DNA of 34,212 nucleotides from a virus. How positions within the stretch are numbered: position 1 is the first letter of the stretch; each line of letters starts with the position of its first letter. The DNA lies in the IMG/VR virus record IMGVR_UViG_3300044627_003119, positions 1-34,212 of that record; one strand, written 5' to 3'. A program made the translations under genes and the position numbers. Positions 23,614-30,852 of this stretch are shown here, in pieces. The notes beneath the pieces were generated by a model. That model did not search any database. It was not told where the DNA came from and saw only the letters and a program-made list of their open reading frames with translations.

Positions 23614-24021
23614 TCACTTTCCTATATGGTATTTAGGAACGAGTTGCCAGTTAACTTTGTCTTTATGTGATACTATTTTAATTCTTGCTAAAGAAAGTTG
23701 TGGTGTGCTATATTCTTCAGGATCAACTGCATCACATAAACCCCACTCAATCAATAATTTTACAATAGTATTTCTTCTACCAATATCATCATCAGAAATA
23801 TCACTCTCTAGATTATCAAGTATAAACATTTCTTTAAAATGCATTATTGCATAACGACCTCGCTTGTGCAGAATATGACAAGATTGAAATAGTTTATTTT
23901 CCTTTTTTGAGGATACGCCAATTCTTGTGAGGGTTTCCTTGATTTTTAAAAAGTCTTCTTTTGATTTTAGGGTCACTTCAACACCCAATCCATCAAAAAT
24001 ATCATCATTATTTTCTTCCAT
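23614..24021 (-). CDS. regA: Translational repressor RegA
   Basis: This protein has 135 residues from the ATG at 24021, chosen because GGAG lies six bases upstream; an in-frame TTG at 24033 overlaps that site and is unlikely. T4 RegA (122 residues) binds the start regions of early mRNAs and blocks their translation. The match is strong over the body: 'EVTLKSKEDFLKIKETLTRI', 'QSCHILHKRGRYAIMHFKEM', 'DDDIGRRNTIVKLLIEWGL' and the end 'WQLVPKYHIGK'. The first 12 residues (acidic, Asn-rich) are extra relative to T4. It keeps its standard place after gp62. In related phages the DNA polymerase gene follows; here the sugar island does. Confidence 0.95.
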   Translation of the reverse strand: MEENNDDIFDGLGVEVTLKSKEDFLKIKETLTRIGVSSKKENKLFQSCHILHKRGRYAIMHFKEMFILDNLESDISDDDIGRRNTIVKLLIEWGLCDAVDPEEYSTPQLSLARIKIVSHKDKVNWQLVPKYHIGK

Positions 24022-24043
24022 TAAATACTCCAAAAATATTAAA

Positions 24044-24051
24044 TATTTATA
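24044..24051 (-). promoter_or_regulatory. Possible late promoter box before regA
   Basis: TATAAATA on the minus strand directly follows the TAA of the gp62 gene and ends 22 bases before the regA ATG, with GGAG in between. T4 regA is early to middle, and the surroundings are extremely AT-rich, so this may be chance, or it may serve late transcription of the sugar island. Confidence 0.35.
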
Positions 24052-24441
24052 TTATTTAATATTTCCACCAGTATTTAATGCCTTCTTTAGATGATTTATT
24101 TGCTCTTTTGTTAGAATTTTGGAGGCTTCTACTGCCTTTTTATCCGAATATCCGTAATATTGCTTGATAATTGATATATCATCAGAATCAGTGGTCTTTT
24201 CTTTATGCCACTTGCTAAATCGTTTCTTTTTTCGAATATTCAGAAGATAATAATCATATTGCATCTTTTTACTAATATTATTATAAAAATTCATCATATT
24301 TGCCTCAAAAAGAGTATCTGGAAAATATGATAAAGATTTATTGATAATATAAGGAACGTAAACCCTCTCGCAACCAGGATCTACGTTCATTAGATTTTTC
24401 TTATTATCATTAATGCTATTGAGAAAATCAAAGATTTCCAT
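24052..24441 (-). CDS. 62: Clamp loader small subunit gp62
   Basis: This protein has 129 residues. gp62 joins four gp44 subunits to form the clamp loader that opens and places the gp45 clamp on DNA. Identification rests on position (gp45-gp44-gp62-RegA is conserved in T4-like phages) and on recognisable segments: 'MEIFDFLNSINDNKKNLM', 'YVPYIINKSLSYFPDT', 'ANMMNFYNNISKKMQYDYYL' and 'KWHKEKTTDSDDISIIKQYY'. It is shorter than T4 gp62 (187 residues), as in marine relatives; the C-terminal part is reduced. It overlaps the stop of gp44 by one base (TAATG), so the two are coupled, as in T4. Confidence 0.9.
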   Translation of the reverse strand: MEIFDFLNSINDNKKNLMNVDPGCERVYVPYIINKSLSYFPDTLFEANMMNFYNNISKKMQYDYYLLNIRKKKRFSKWHKEKTTDSDDISIIKQYYGYSDKKAVEASKILTKEQINHLKKALNTGGNIK

Positions 24442-25385
24442 TAGATAAACTCACATGTCATCATAAGTTCTACCAAGCAAGCCACCATATTGATCTCCTG
24501 ATCGCTCACAAATGCAGCCTTGTACTGATACTCCCCAAGAACAATAATGGCTCCAGGAATGCTCATAGGGGCTAGATATGCATTTAGATTATCATAAATC
24601 TTTCTAAAAATATCAGTTTCTGACAAATGCACATTTGTTGCAACCCACTTTCGAACATTTGCGAAGTCCTTATTTTTCATAAATGAAATTAGATTCTTGA
24701 TTTCATTATCAGCAATATTAATAAGAATACCTTCATCAATCTTACCAGAGACAGAATATCGCTGAAGTTCGTTTAGAATTCTACGAAAATCTGGGTAATG
24801 CTTCATGATAAGCTTGGCCAAAGCCTTTTTATCACAAATAACATTCTCATTTTTAAGAATATATTCACATCGTTCCAAAATTCCAGCACAGATAGAAGGA
24901 CGTTCCTCGTTAGAGATTGTAAAATCGATACAAGTACATCGTGAATGAATTGGTTCAATGATTCGTGACTTGTAGTTACAAGTCAAAATAAAACGACAAT
25001 TACTTGAAAATTCTTCAATAGCTCCACGAAGTGCTGGTTGAATACTCTGTGCGTTTGAATAATCAAACTCATCAAGAATAACAACCTTTTTTGAATTTTC
25101 AGAAAATGAAACTGTGCTTGCAAATTGTCGAATCTTTGTTCGAAGTGTATCGATGTTTCCATCTTCAGAACAATTAATAAGAATCCAATCTGCATTCAAT
25201 TCATTACAAAGTGCCTTGGCAACAGTAGTTTTTCCTGTACCAGCAGTACCAGAAAATAGAAGATTTTGTGGTTCTCCTTTAGCAACCATGTCCTTGAAGG
25301 TCTTCTTCAAGGACGATGGGAGAATACATTGATCAATGGTTTGTGGTCGATATTTTTCGACCCAAAGAAATTCAGTATTATTCAT
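24441..25385 (-). CDS. 44: Clamp loader ATPase large subunit gp44
   Basis: This AAA+ ATPase has 314 residues from the ATG at 25385 ('MNNTEFLWVEKYRPQTIDQC'); the longer frame to 25421 runs into the gp45 gene and is unlikely. The Walker A motif 'SGTAGTGKT' is at 45-53, Walker B 'VVILDEFD' at 101-108, and the arginine finger S-R-C motif at 148-150. The C-terminal part (about 225-314) is the helical collar that holds the ring together. It hydrolyses ATP to load gp45. The ATG is one base after the TAA of gp45, and no strong ribosome site is visible, which suggests coupling with gp45. T4 gp44 has 319 residues. Confidence 0.96.
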   Translation of the reverse strand: MNNTEFLWVEKYRPQTIDQCILPSSLKKTFKDMVAKGEPQNLLFSGTAGTGKTTVAKALCNELNADWILINCSEDGNIDTLRTKIRQFASTVSFSENSKKVVILDEFDYSNAQSIQPALRGAIEEFSSNCRFILTCNYKSRIIEPIHSRCTCIDFTISNEERPSICAGILERCEYILKNENVICDKKALAKLIMKHYPDFRRILNELQRYSVSGKIDEGILINIADNEIKNLISFMKNKDFANVRKWVATNVHLSETDIFRKIYDNLNAYLAPMSIPGAIIVLGEYQYKAAFVSDQEINMVACLVELMMTCEFI

Positions 25386-25386
25386 A

Positions 25387-26073
25387 TTATGCAGTATACC
25401 GTGAGTTAGGTTCCATTGCAAACCAATAAGAGAGATTCAGATTTTCATTATCAAATTGAACTGCTACGTTCTTTGCAAATGAAATCTCATAATCTCCAGC
25501 CAAAAGACGAATATTTTCCATCTTAAAATTAAGTTCAAATTCAGCACCATCAGCATTACCTTCAAGTTCTACCTTGTAGCTATTACTTGTTGGATCCTTA
25601 AGATCACAGATGATCGCGTAGATAATACTACCATCACTCTGGAATGAAAGATCTGGAAGTTGTAGAACTGATGAAATTCGCTGAAGTTCATTGAACATAC
25701 CTTCTTCGATACGAGTCTTTACCGTAACTGGTGGCATATTTACTGACTTCGTTGGATATGTGAGAAGTCGAGGTTCCGAATAATAATAATTTACAACTGA
25801 ATTATTCGGTCCAATGATCTTTACACTCTTTTCACCAAATTCAAACTGAGGGTTGCTGAAAAGACTCACGACTCCAAGGAATTTGTTAAGATCCCAGATA
25901 CCAAATTCGACATCAAAAGTCTCTTCGATAACTGCCTCTCCCATACCACTCTTGGATGGTGTGATTGTCTTGATTACATTCCCAGGCTTTACAAGAATAT
26001 TTGAATTCATATTTGCAAAGTTCTTGAGAATAGAAAGTGTTGTTTTACTGATTGTAATTGCTGTAGATGTCAT
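25387..26073 (-). CDS. 45: Sliding clamp gp45
   Basis: This protein has 228 residues, the same length as T4 gp45. It forms a trimeric ring around DNA that holds the polymerase and, in T4, also activates late transcription together with gp55 and gp33. Visible features: 'TTLSILKNFANMNSNILVKP' at the N-terminus, 'FDVEFGIWDLNKFLGVVSLF' (first inner helix and strand), 'YYYSEPRLL', and the C-terminal 'NLNLSYWFAMEPNSRY'. The ATG at 26073 lacks a good ribosome site. It lies 20 bases after the small gene at 26094. The presence of gp45 and gp55 in one window fits the many TATAAATA boxes. gp33 is not recognised here. Confidence 0.95.
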   Translation of the reverse strand: MTSTAITISKTTLSILKNFANMNSNILVKPGNVIKTITPSKSGMGEAVIEETFDVEFGIWDLNKFLGVVSLFSNPQFEFGEKSVKIIGPNNSVVNYYYSEPRLLTYPTKSVNMPPVTVKTRIEEGMFNELQRISSVLQLPDLSFQSDGSIIYAIICDLKDPTSNSYKVELEGNADGAEFELNFKMENIRLLAGDYEISFAKNVAVQFDNENLNLSYWFAMEPNSRYTA

Positions 26074-26093
26074 ATGTACTCATTATAATTAGT

Positions 26094-26276
26094 TTATTCA
26101 AAGTCGTCAAGGTCATCTTCATCAAGATGTTCTAAATTACCGTCAACATAACTTCGAAGTTTATTCTTAAAATCATTACGTTCTGAAGAACGCTCTTTAT
26201 CTTTGATGCGACGATCAATATTTTTCATTGTTTGCTTGTGAACGCCCTTACCATTACGATCTGTATTTTTCGACAT
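26094..26276 (-). CDS. Small charged hypothetical protein
   Basis: This protein has 60 residues from the ATG at 26276, supported by AGGAG seven bases upstream; the longer frame to 26300 has no ribosome site. It is rich in Lys, Arg, Asp and Glu: a basic front ('MSKNTDRNGKGVHKQTMKN'), a middle with 'RRIKDKERSSERNDF', and an acidic end ('LEHLDEDDLDDFE'). Such a basic body with an acidic tail is typical of small phage proteins that bind nucleic acid or RNA polymerase. In T4 the polymerase-binding RpbA gene lies between 46 and 45, but no similarity to RpbA can be claimed. The function is unknown. Confidence 0.65.
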   Translation of the reverse strand: MSKNTDRNGKGVHKQTMKNIDRRIKDKERSSERNDFKNKLRSYVDGNLEHLDEDDLDDFE

Positions 26277-26284
26277 GTTTTCTC

Positions 26285-26608
26285 CTAAAATTCTACCCAA
26301 TGAAGTCCATTGATATCGCGGACTCTAGTATATACGATACCAGTTGCGAGATCAAGCCATCTATCTCCTTCGTTAGTTTCAGATGGTTCAACTTCAGCTC
26401 TAAAAAATCTAGATGCTACTTCTAATTCTTTCCAATTTGTAGTGTTATTTAATGGTATTATATTTTTAGTTGGTTTTACGGCAACATATTTCTTGCCAAG
26501 ATATTCTACAACATCACCAGTATTATATACACTATAATAACCATCAGGATCATATTTCCTGTATTTTCCTCTAAAATTTAGTTCTTGTGGTGTTTCTTCT
26601 ATAAACAT
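26285..26608 (-). CDS. Two-module protein with a CBM5/12-like and a fibre-type segment
   Basis: This protein has 107 residues. The first part ('YYSVYNTGDVVEYLGKKYVA', then P-x-N-x-x-x-W) has the pattern of CBM5/12-type chitin-binding modules: Y..GdvV.y.Gk.Y.A....i.P.....W. The second part ('FFRAEVEPSETNEGDRWLDL', then T-G-I-V-Y and W-V-E) resembles the module at residues of about 97-140 of the fibre protein encoded at 5776-6942 ('[14 protein letters not shown]', W-V-E). Both are typical of tail proteins, yet the gene lies between gp46 and gp45 in the replication operon, one base after the gp46 stop and eight bases before the next gene. There is no signal peptide. The role is unknown; a small virion protein displaced into the core is one option. 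Confidence 0.68.
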   Translation of the reverse strand: MFIEETPQELNFRGKYRKYDPDGYYSVYNTGDVVEYLGKKYVAVKPTKNIIPLNNTTNWKELEVASRFFRAEVEPSETNEGDRWLDLATGIVYTRVRDINGLHWVEF

Positions 26609-26609
26609 C

Positions 26610-28319
26610 TCAGATCATCTTACTGAAATTATTTTTCTTTTCAAAGTGAATGACATGGTTGAATTTATCCACTATTTGATCGGCTTTATGACTGATTACA
26701 AACACGTTTGAATTTACACCTAATGTATTTAGTAATTTCATTACTTCATCTGTTCCAACTGAATCCAGTGATGAATCAAAAACCTCATCCAAGATAAGCA
26801 AATTGCAATTAACACTATTTTTTAGTTTAGCAATTTCCCTCCATGCCAATAGAAGAGATAGATCAATACGCATCTTTTCTCCCTCACTAAAATTCATGTA
26901 AGAAAACTCATCTCGATTTCGACTTTTAATAACTTCTTGAAAATTTTCATCTAGATAAAATTGAACAAAGAAATCCATAGATTTTAAATACTTATTGATA
27001 TTTTTATTCATTGATGGAAGATAATGCTTGATGATCTTAGCCTTTACTCCACTATCCTTTAGAATATCTGATATTTGTTCAAGTTGAATATATTCTTCCT
27101 TCTTTGATTCCTTTTCTTCTTCAAATATTTTCAATTGAATATTATACTCATTCAATTTATCTTTTTCTTTTACAATGTCGGTTTGATTTGTTTCTGTCTT
27201 CTTCAACTTAGATTTAGCGTGTTCAATTGTCATATTAATTATGGCAATCTGATTCTTTAAATCTTTGATTTTATCATCAATATTATTATTTGCTTTAAGT
27301 TTTTCTTTGATGGAAGAGATGCTTGACGTTATCGTTTCGATTTGACTTTCGAACGTCTTGTTAGCTTCCTCGAACTGCTTAATATTTTTTTCGATCTCTT
27401 CGAGGTTAGTTTTTTTCGTTTCCTCTGTAATTTTGCCTTTACATTTCGAACAATTTTCTTCTTTCTCATAAAATTGTTTTTCCTCTATGGCATTTGCCAT
27501 CTTAAGAGAGATCTGAGCAGTAAACCTCTGAAATTTAACTAAATCTTTTTCTAGAGTAATTAAATCTTGTTCATCAATCTTTATCTTATTATTATGATAT
27601 TCTGATATAGTACTATTTAGAGTATCAATGGTGGATTGGTTACTTTGAATGGTGTTATTCAATTCTTCGATTTCATCCTCTGACAATCCTACTGTTTTAT
27701 TAATAATAATTTTTTGATAATCAATCTTTTGTTTTTGATTTTCAATCTTATTACTTAGTTCTCTAAGATTTTCTTTACTTTGTAATATCTTACCCTTCAA
27801 TAATGTATTCATATTTGTAAATACATTAATATCTAAAATATTTTCAATAACGGATCTACGATCAGCCGCTGTCAATTGCATGAATGGAATGAAGGATGAA
27901 CTACCAAGAATTACTACTTGAGTAAATGTCTTGTAGTTCATTTTAATAATTTGCTGTTCAAGTAAGTCTTGGTAATCTGATGTTTTTGCATCCTGATTAA
28001 TTAATTTACCATTTTTAATTATCTCAAATAATTTTGGACCAAGACCACGACGAATTACATATTCGTCAGATCCAATTGAAAAATACAATTCAACTAAACA
28101 TTCTTTCGTGTTGATTGAATTCTGAAGCTGTGGAATATTAATTTTTCTAAATGGTTTACCAAACAAAGCAAAGGTAATCGAATCCAATAATGCAAATGAT
28201 TTACCACTTCCATTTTTTCCACACACCAAAGTTGTTGGAGATTTTAACAAATCAAGTTCGGTAAACTTATTACCGAATGATCCGAAATTTTTAAACTTTA
28301 TCTTCTTGAAGATGATCAT
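26610..28319 (-). CDS. 46: Recombination nuclease ATPase subunit gp46 (Rad50-like)
   Basis: This protein has 569 residues. With gp47 it forms the Mre11-Rad50-type complex that resects DNA ends for recombination-dependent replication and degrades host DNA. Walker A 'CGKNGSGKS' is at 33-41, and a long coiled coil covers about 175-425. The zinc-hook C-S-K-C is at 290-293, in the middle of the coil. The ABC signature 'NFSEGEKMRIDLSLLLAWRE' starts at 476, and Walker B 'LLILDEVFD' is at 507-515. T4 gp46 has 560 residues. The start overlaps the short gene at 28291-28416. All catalytic motifs are intact. Confidence 0.96.
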   Translation of the reverse strand: MIIFKKIKFKNFGSFGNKFTELDLLKSPTTLVCGKNGSGKSFALLDSITFALFGKPFRKINIPQLQNSINTKECLVELYFSIGSDEYVIRRGLGPKLFEIIKNGKLINQDAKTSDYQDLLEQQIIKMNYKTFTQVVILGSSSFIPFMQLTAADRRSVIENILDINVFTNMNTLLKGKILQSKENLRELSNKIENQKQKIDYQKIIINKTVGLSEDEIEELNNTIQSNQSTIDTLNSTISEYHNNKIKIDEQDLITLEKDLVKFQRFTAQISLKMANAIEEKQFYEKEENCSKCKGKITEETKKTNLEEIEKNIKQFEEANKTFESQIETITSSISSIKEKLKANNNIDDKIKDLKNQIAIINMTIEHAKSKLKKTETNQTDIVKEKDKLNEYNIQLKIFEEEKESKKEEYIQLEQISDILKDSGVKAKIIKHYLPSMNKNINKYLKSMDFFVQFYLDENFQEVIKSRNRDEFSYMNFSEGEKMRIDLSLLLAWREIAKLKNSVNCNLLILDEVFDSSLDSVGTDEVMKLLNTLGVNSNVFVISHKADQIVDKFNHVIHFEKKNNFSKMI

Positions 28320-28416
28320 TATCTAATACCTTCTCTGGAACAATCATTGAACGAAATACAACTTTTTTTTCTTCGTCTTTTTCAAATAGAAATTCATCTG
28401 CTGATTTTTCAATCAT
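28291..28416 (-). CDS. Short protein between gp47 and gp46, 41 residues
   Basis: A 42-codon frame starts at an ATG that overlaps the gp47 stop as ATGA and ends at a TAA 29 bases inside gp46. The product begins 'MIEKSADEFLFEKDEEKKVV', then has 'FRSMIVPEKVLD', and ends in E-D-K-V. It is acidic and Lys-rich with no membrane segment. The exact ATGA overlap, and the fact that it fills the 93-base gap between two otherwise tightly packed genes, support it as real. The function is unknown; its place suggests an accessory of the gp46/gp47 nuclease. Confidence 0.6.
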   Translation of the reverse strand: MIEKSADEFLFEKDEEKKVVFRSMIVPEKVLDNDHLQEDKV

Positions 28417-29453
28417 AATGTCATACTCTCCATGTATAATTCTTTAATTATCATCTTGATCCTGTCTTTATGAATAATATTTTCATTCATATCAATCTCT
28501 GAAGCTATGATACTGATTGTATCTTGAGTAATATCAACTTCAGATTCTTCATTATCATTATTTTCAAAATCTTCTACTACGGTCAATTCTTGTAATTCAC
28601 ATGTAGCCAATGCATCCATTAGCATATCAAAAATTTTAGGTTTTTTCTTATTTAAGACAATAACCTTTACATGTGTATTTTTGATTTTATTTGCATCTGG
28701 TTTTTCGAATCCATTTACATCATCATATTTAATAATGTTGAATATTTTTCTAGTATTCTCAATGAATTCTAATTCTCTGGTATCTGTATCTAAAATAGAA
28801 AAACCCTTTTTAGAATTTACATCACCAAAACTCAATTCATATTGAGTACCCAAATAATGAATATTTTGTTTGGATTGACGTAGATGAAAATGTCCAGATA
28901 ATACTTTGTCGAATTTACTGAACATCTCTGAATCAGATCCAGAGGAATGACGGATATTTGTAACTACTTCGAATCCGTTGATTTCGAAATGCCCAACAAG
29001 TATAGAAGCAGATGTAGTTTGAAGGAAATCCAAGCAATCATTTTCGTTATCATTTGTTATCCATGGCACTATGCCAATTTTGAGTGTATCAAATTGTAAT
29101 TCTGTAGGTTTATCATATAAAATAATATTCTTAGAATCACCAAACAATTCATTTATTGAATTTATAAAATTGGTATTCTTGTAAAATGTATCATGATTAC
29201 CAAGTGTAATGTGTAAATTAATATTATTGTCAGCAAAGAATCGAATAAATCTATCTTTTACTTGATGTAATGTATTAAAATTTACATACTTACGGCGATC
29301 CATCAAATCACCCATATGAATCACATCTTTGATGTTATTTTGATGTAGATATGGGAAAAACTGCTCTTCGAAGAATTTAAGTGATTCTTCCAAAAAGAAC
29401 AGTGAGTCGTTTTTATGACCAAAATGTGTATCTGATATTATTGCAATTTTCAC
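28413..29453 (-). CDS. 47: Recombination nuclease subunit gp47 (Mre11-like)
   Basis: This metallophosphatase-fold nuclease has 346 residues. Metal ligands are visible in order: Asp8 and His10 ('IISDTHFGH'), Asp49 ('IHMGDLMDRR'), Asn86-His87 ('TLGNHDTF'), His155 ('ILVGHFEI') and His188/His190 ('LSGHFHL'). The start is GTG at 29453, overlapping the gp55 stop as GTGA. No better ATG exists before the first catalytic strand, so the GTG is well supported. The C-terminal part is acidic ('VVEDFENNDNEESEVD') and probably contacts gp46. T4 gp47 has 339 residues. It is co-transcribed with gp55 and gp46. Confidence 0.96.
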   Translation of the reverse strand: MKIAIISDTHFGHKNDSLFFLEESLKFFEEQFFPYLHQNNIKDVIHMGDLMDRRKYVNFNTLHQVKDRFIRFFADNNINLHITLGNHDTFYKNTNFINSINELFGDSKNIILYDKPTELQFDTLKIGIVPWITNDNENDCLDFLQTTSASILVGHFEINGFEVVTNIRHSSGSDSEMFSKFDKVLSGHFHLRQSKQNIHYLGTQYELSFGDVNSKKGFSILDTDTRELEFIENTRKIFNIIKYDDVNGFEKPDANKIKNTHVKVIVLNKKKPKIFDMLMDALATCELQELTVVEDFENNDNEESEVDITQDTISIIASEIDMNENIIHKDRIKMIIKELYMESMTL

Positions 29454-30010
29454 GACTTTTTACGTTTTCTTTTCTTTGGTTGAGTTTCTTTTTCCATCTT
29501 TTCTATATCATTCTCTGATAAATAAAAGTTTTTCTGTAGAAATTCAGCAAATGTAGCAGATTCGTTGTGTTCCTTTAACCATTCAGAAAATTTAGCATCT
29601 ATATTATGCATTTCTAGACATTTATATTTAATATATGCTTGTTTCTTTTCTTTTTCGATTCTTCGTAGAAATGCAAAATAAATTATTTGTGTGAAATATG
29701 AGAATGGATTCTTTGATTTGGAATCATCAAAATTATGTGCATATTGCAAACAATTTTCAACGCCATCACTTATCATATCTTCCCTGAATGGGTAGTTGAT
29801 AAAATTAGGTCTTTGGGATAAATGTTCAGCAATCTTCATAAAGCATTCACCAATATAGTTTGTAACTGGTGGTATTGGTTGTTTCTTCTTTAATGCTTTA
29901 TTCACAACCTTTTTCCAAGAATTCATTTCTGTTAGAAATTCTTCGTTATTTATATAATGTTTTAACTTTTTGTCTTTTTTTATTTCTTCCATATCGTCAT
30001 TATACATCAT
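29450..30010 (-). CDS. 55: Late transcription sigma factor gp55
   Basis: This protein has 186 residues (T4 gp55 has 185). It directs host RNA polymerase to TATAAATA promoters. The region-2-like core is visible: 'CFMKIAEHLSQRPNF', 'REDMISDGVENCLQYAHNFD', 'NPFSYFTQIIYFAFLRRIEK', which bind the -10 box, followed by 'EKKQAYIKYKCLEMHNID'. The C-terminus is very basic ('PKKRKRKKS'). A second ATG directly follows the first at 30010. It is preceded by a terminator hairpin at 30037-30063, so it probably has its own promoter in the 26 bases between the two; no clear consensus is seen there. It is the key regulator for the late boxes listed in this window. Confidence 0.93.
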   Translation of the reverse strand: MMYNDDMEEIKKDKKLKHYINNEEFLTEMNSWKKVVNKALKKKQPIPPVTNYIGECFMKIAEHLSQRPNFINYPFREDMISDGVENCLQYAHNFDDSKSKNPFSYFTQIIYFAFLRRIEKEKKQAYIKYKCLEMHNIDAKFSEWLKEHNESATFAEFLQKNFYLSENDIEKMEKETQPKKRKRKKS

Positions 30011-30036
30011 ATTCGATATACTTTCAATATTAATTT

Positions 30037-30063
30037 AAAAAAATGTCAAGATTGCTCTTGACA
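30037..30063 (-). terminator. Rho-independent terminator
   Basis: On the minus strand, TGTCAAGA, loop GCAA, TCTTGACA is followed by seven T. It lies 64 bases after the stop of the 30128 gene and 26 bases before gp55. The loop is a GNRA tetraloop. It separates the uvsY-uvsW unit from the gp55-gp47-gp46 unit. Confidence 0.85.
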
Positions 30064-30127
30064 CGTTTTCAGTAGATAATTATAATTACTTTGTCTGGTA
30101 TAAGGAAGACTAGGTTTCTTCAAGATC

Positions 30128-30844
30128 TTAGAGATAATCATCTGACTTGGGATCTGGATTCCAATCACTAAACTTGTTACCAAAATCTTTACGAGTTTTC
30201 TCATCACCAGTAAATTTTGCTTTCTTCTTTACCTGATCAATCATAGTTTGAATCATTTCTGGATCTAGTATACCAGCAGAAATTAGATTCATAATTGCTT
30301 CAGGTGGAATTACCATATTCAAATAAATCATTGGTCTATCCTGAAATTCTTTAGGAATAATATTATTTTCTATATTCTTCTTACGCTTACGACGCTTTCT
30401 GCGTCGTTTTTCTTCTCTTTCAATTTCTTCATATGGAATTTCATCTTCAAAAGGAATCTCATCTCCAGAGAATGATGGATTGAATATCTGTTCCATAATA
30501 GCATCAACATCTTTCATGTACTGTTCTATTTCTTGTTCAGAAAGATTATTTTTCAATTTTTCTTCATTTTCATTTTTCTCTTTTTCAAGAGTATAATGAC
30601 GTACACATTTCTTACTAGCATCAATTATTGCCACGACTCTATCTTTACTTAATTCAATAGTTTTTATATCACTATTATTTAACCAATCCTTCATAAAAGT
30701 AACATCTACACCAAGTCCATTTTCATCGGACATAGTGGTTGTTAAAAATACCATCGGATTGTTTACTATGTATTTTTCGGAGTCTTCTTGAACGTCGGCA
30801 ATTAATTCTTCGCCATTGCTCAATTTGAGTATTTTACAATTCAT
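30128..30844 (-). CDS. LSm-like domain hypothetical protein
   Basis: This protein has 238 residues, and its ATG at 30844 follows a strong GGAGGAG site. Residues 1-75 ('MNCKILKLSNGEELIADVQE', 'YIVNNPMVFL', 'DRVVAIIDASKKCVRHYT') have the strand pattern of an Sm/LSm-like barrel, as in hypothetical proteins found beside uvsW in T4-like phages of aquatic bacteria. The middle (about 83-145) is acidic. Then comes a run of 10-12 Arg/Lys residues ('EEKRRRKRRKRKKN'), and the end is mixed ('GILDPEMIQTMIDQV'). An Sm-like fold with a basic stretch suggests RNA or DNA binding. The function is not known. It follows uvsW by eight bases and ends before the terminator at 30037-30063. Confidence 0.72.
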   Translation of the reverse strand: MNCKILKLSNGEELIADVQEDSEKYIVNNPMVFLTTTMSDENGLGVDVTFMKDWLNNSDIKTIELSKDRVVAIIDASKKCVRHYTLEKEKNENEEKLKNNLSEQEIEQYMKDVDAIMEQIFNPSFSGDEIPFEDEIPYEEIEREEKRRRKRRKRKKNIENNIIPKEFQDRPMIYLNMVIPPEAIMNLISAGILDPEMIQTMIDQVKKKAKFTGDEKTRKDFGNKFSDWNPDPKSDDYL

Positions 30845-30852
30845 TGCTCCTC

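Noticed and set aside
26082-26087. TATAAT on the minus strand before gp45, as a middle or early promoter
   Set aside because: No MotA box or -35 element is visible upstream, and the position next to the ATG would leave almost no leader. It was not strong enough to list as a feature.
29947-29954. TATAAATA on the minus strand
   Set aside because: It lies inside the gp55 coding region and does not precede a gene start.
30046-30123. 25-codon frame with a TTG start between the 30128 gene and gp55
   Set aside because: It has no ribosome site, and its last part is the terminator stem, so it is unlikely to be a gene.
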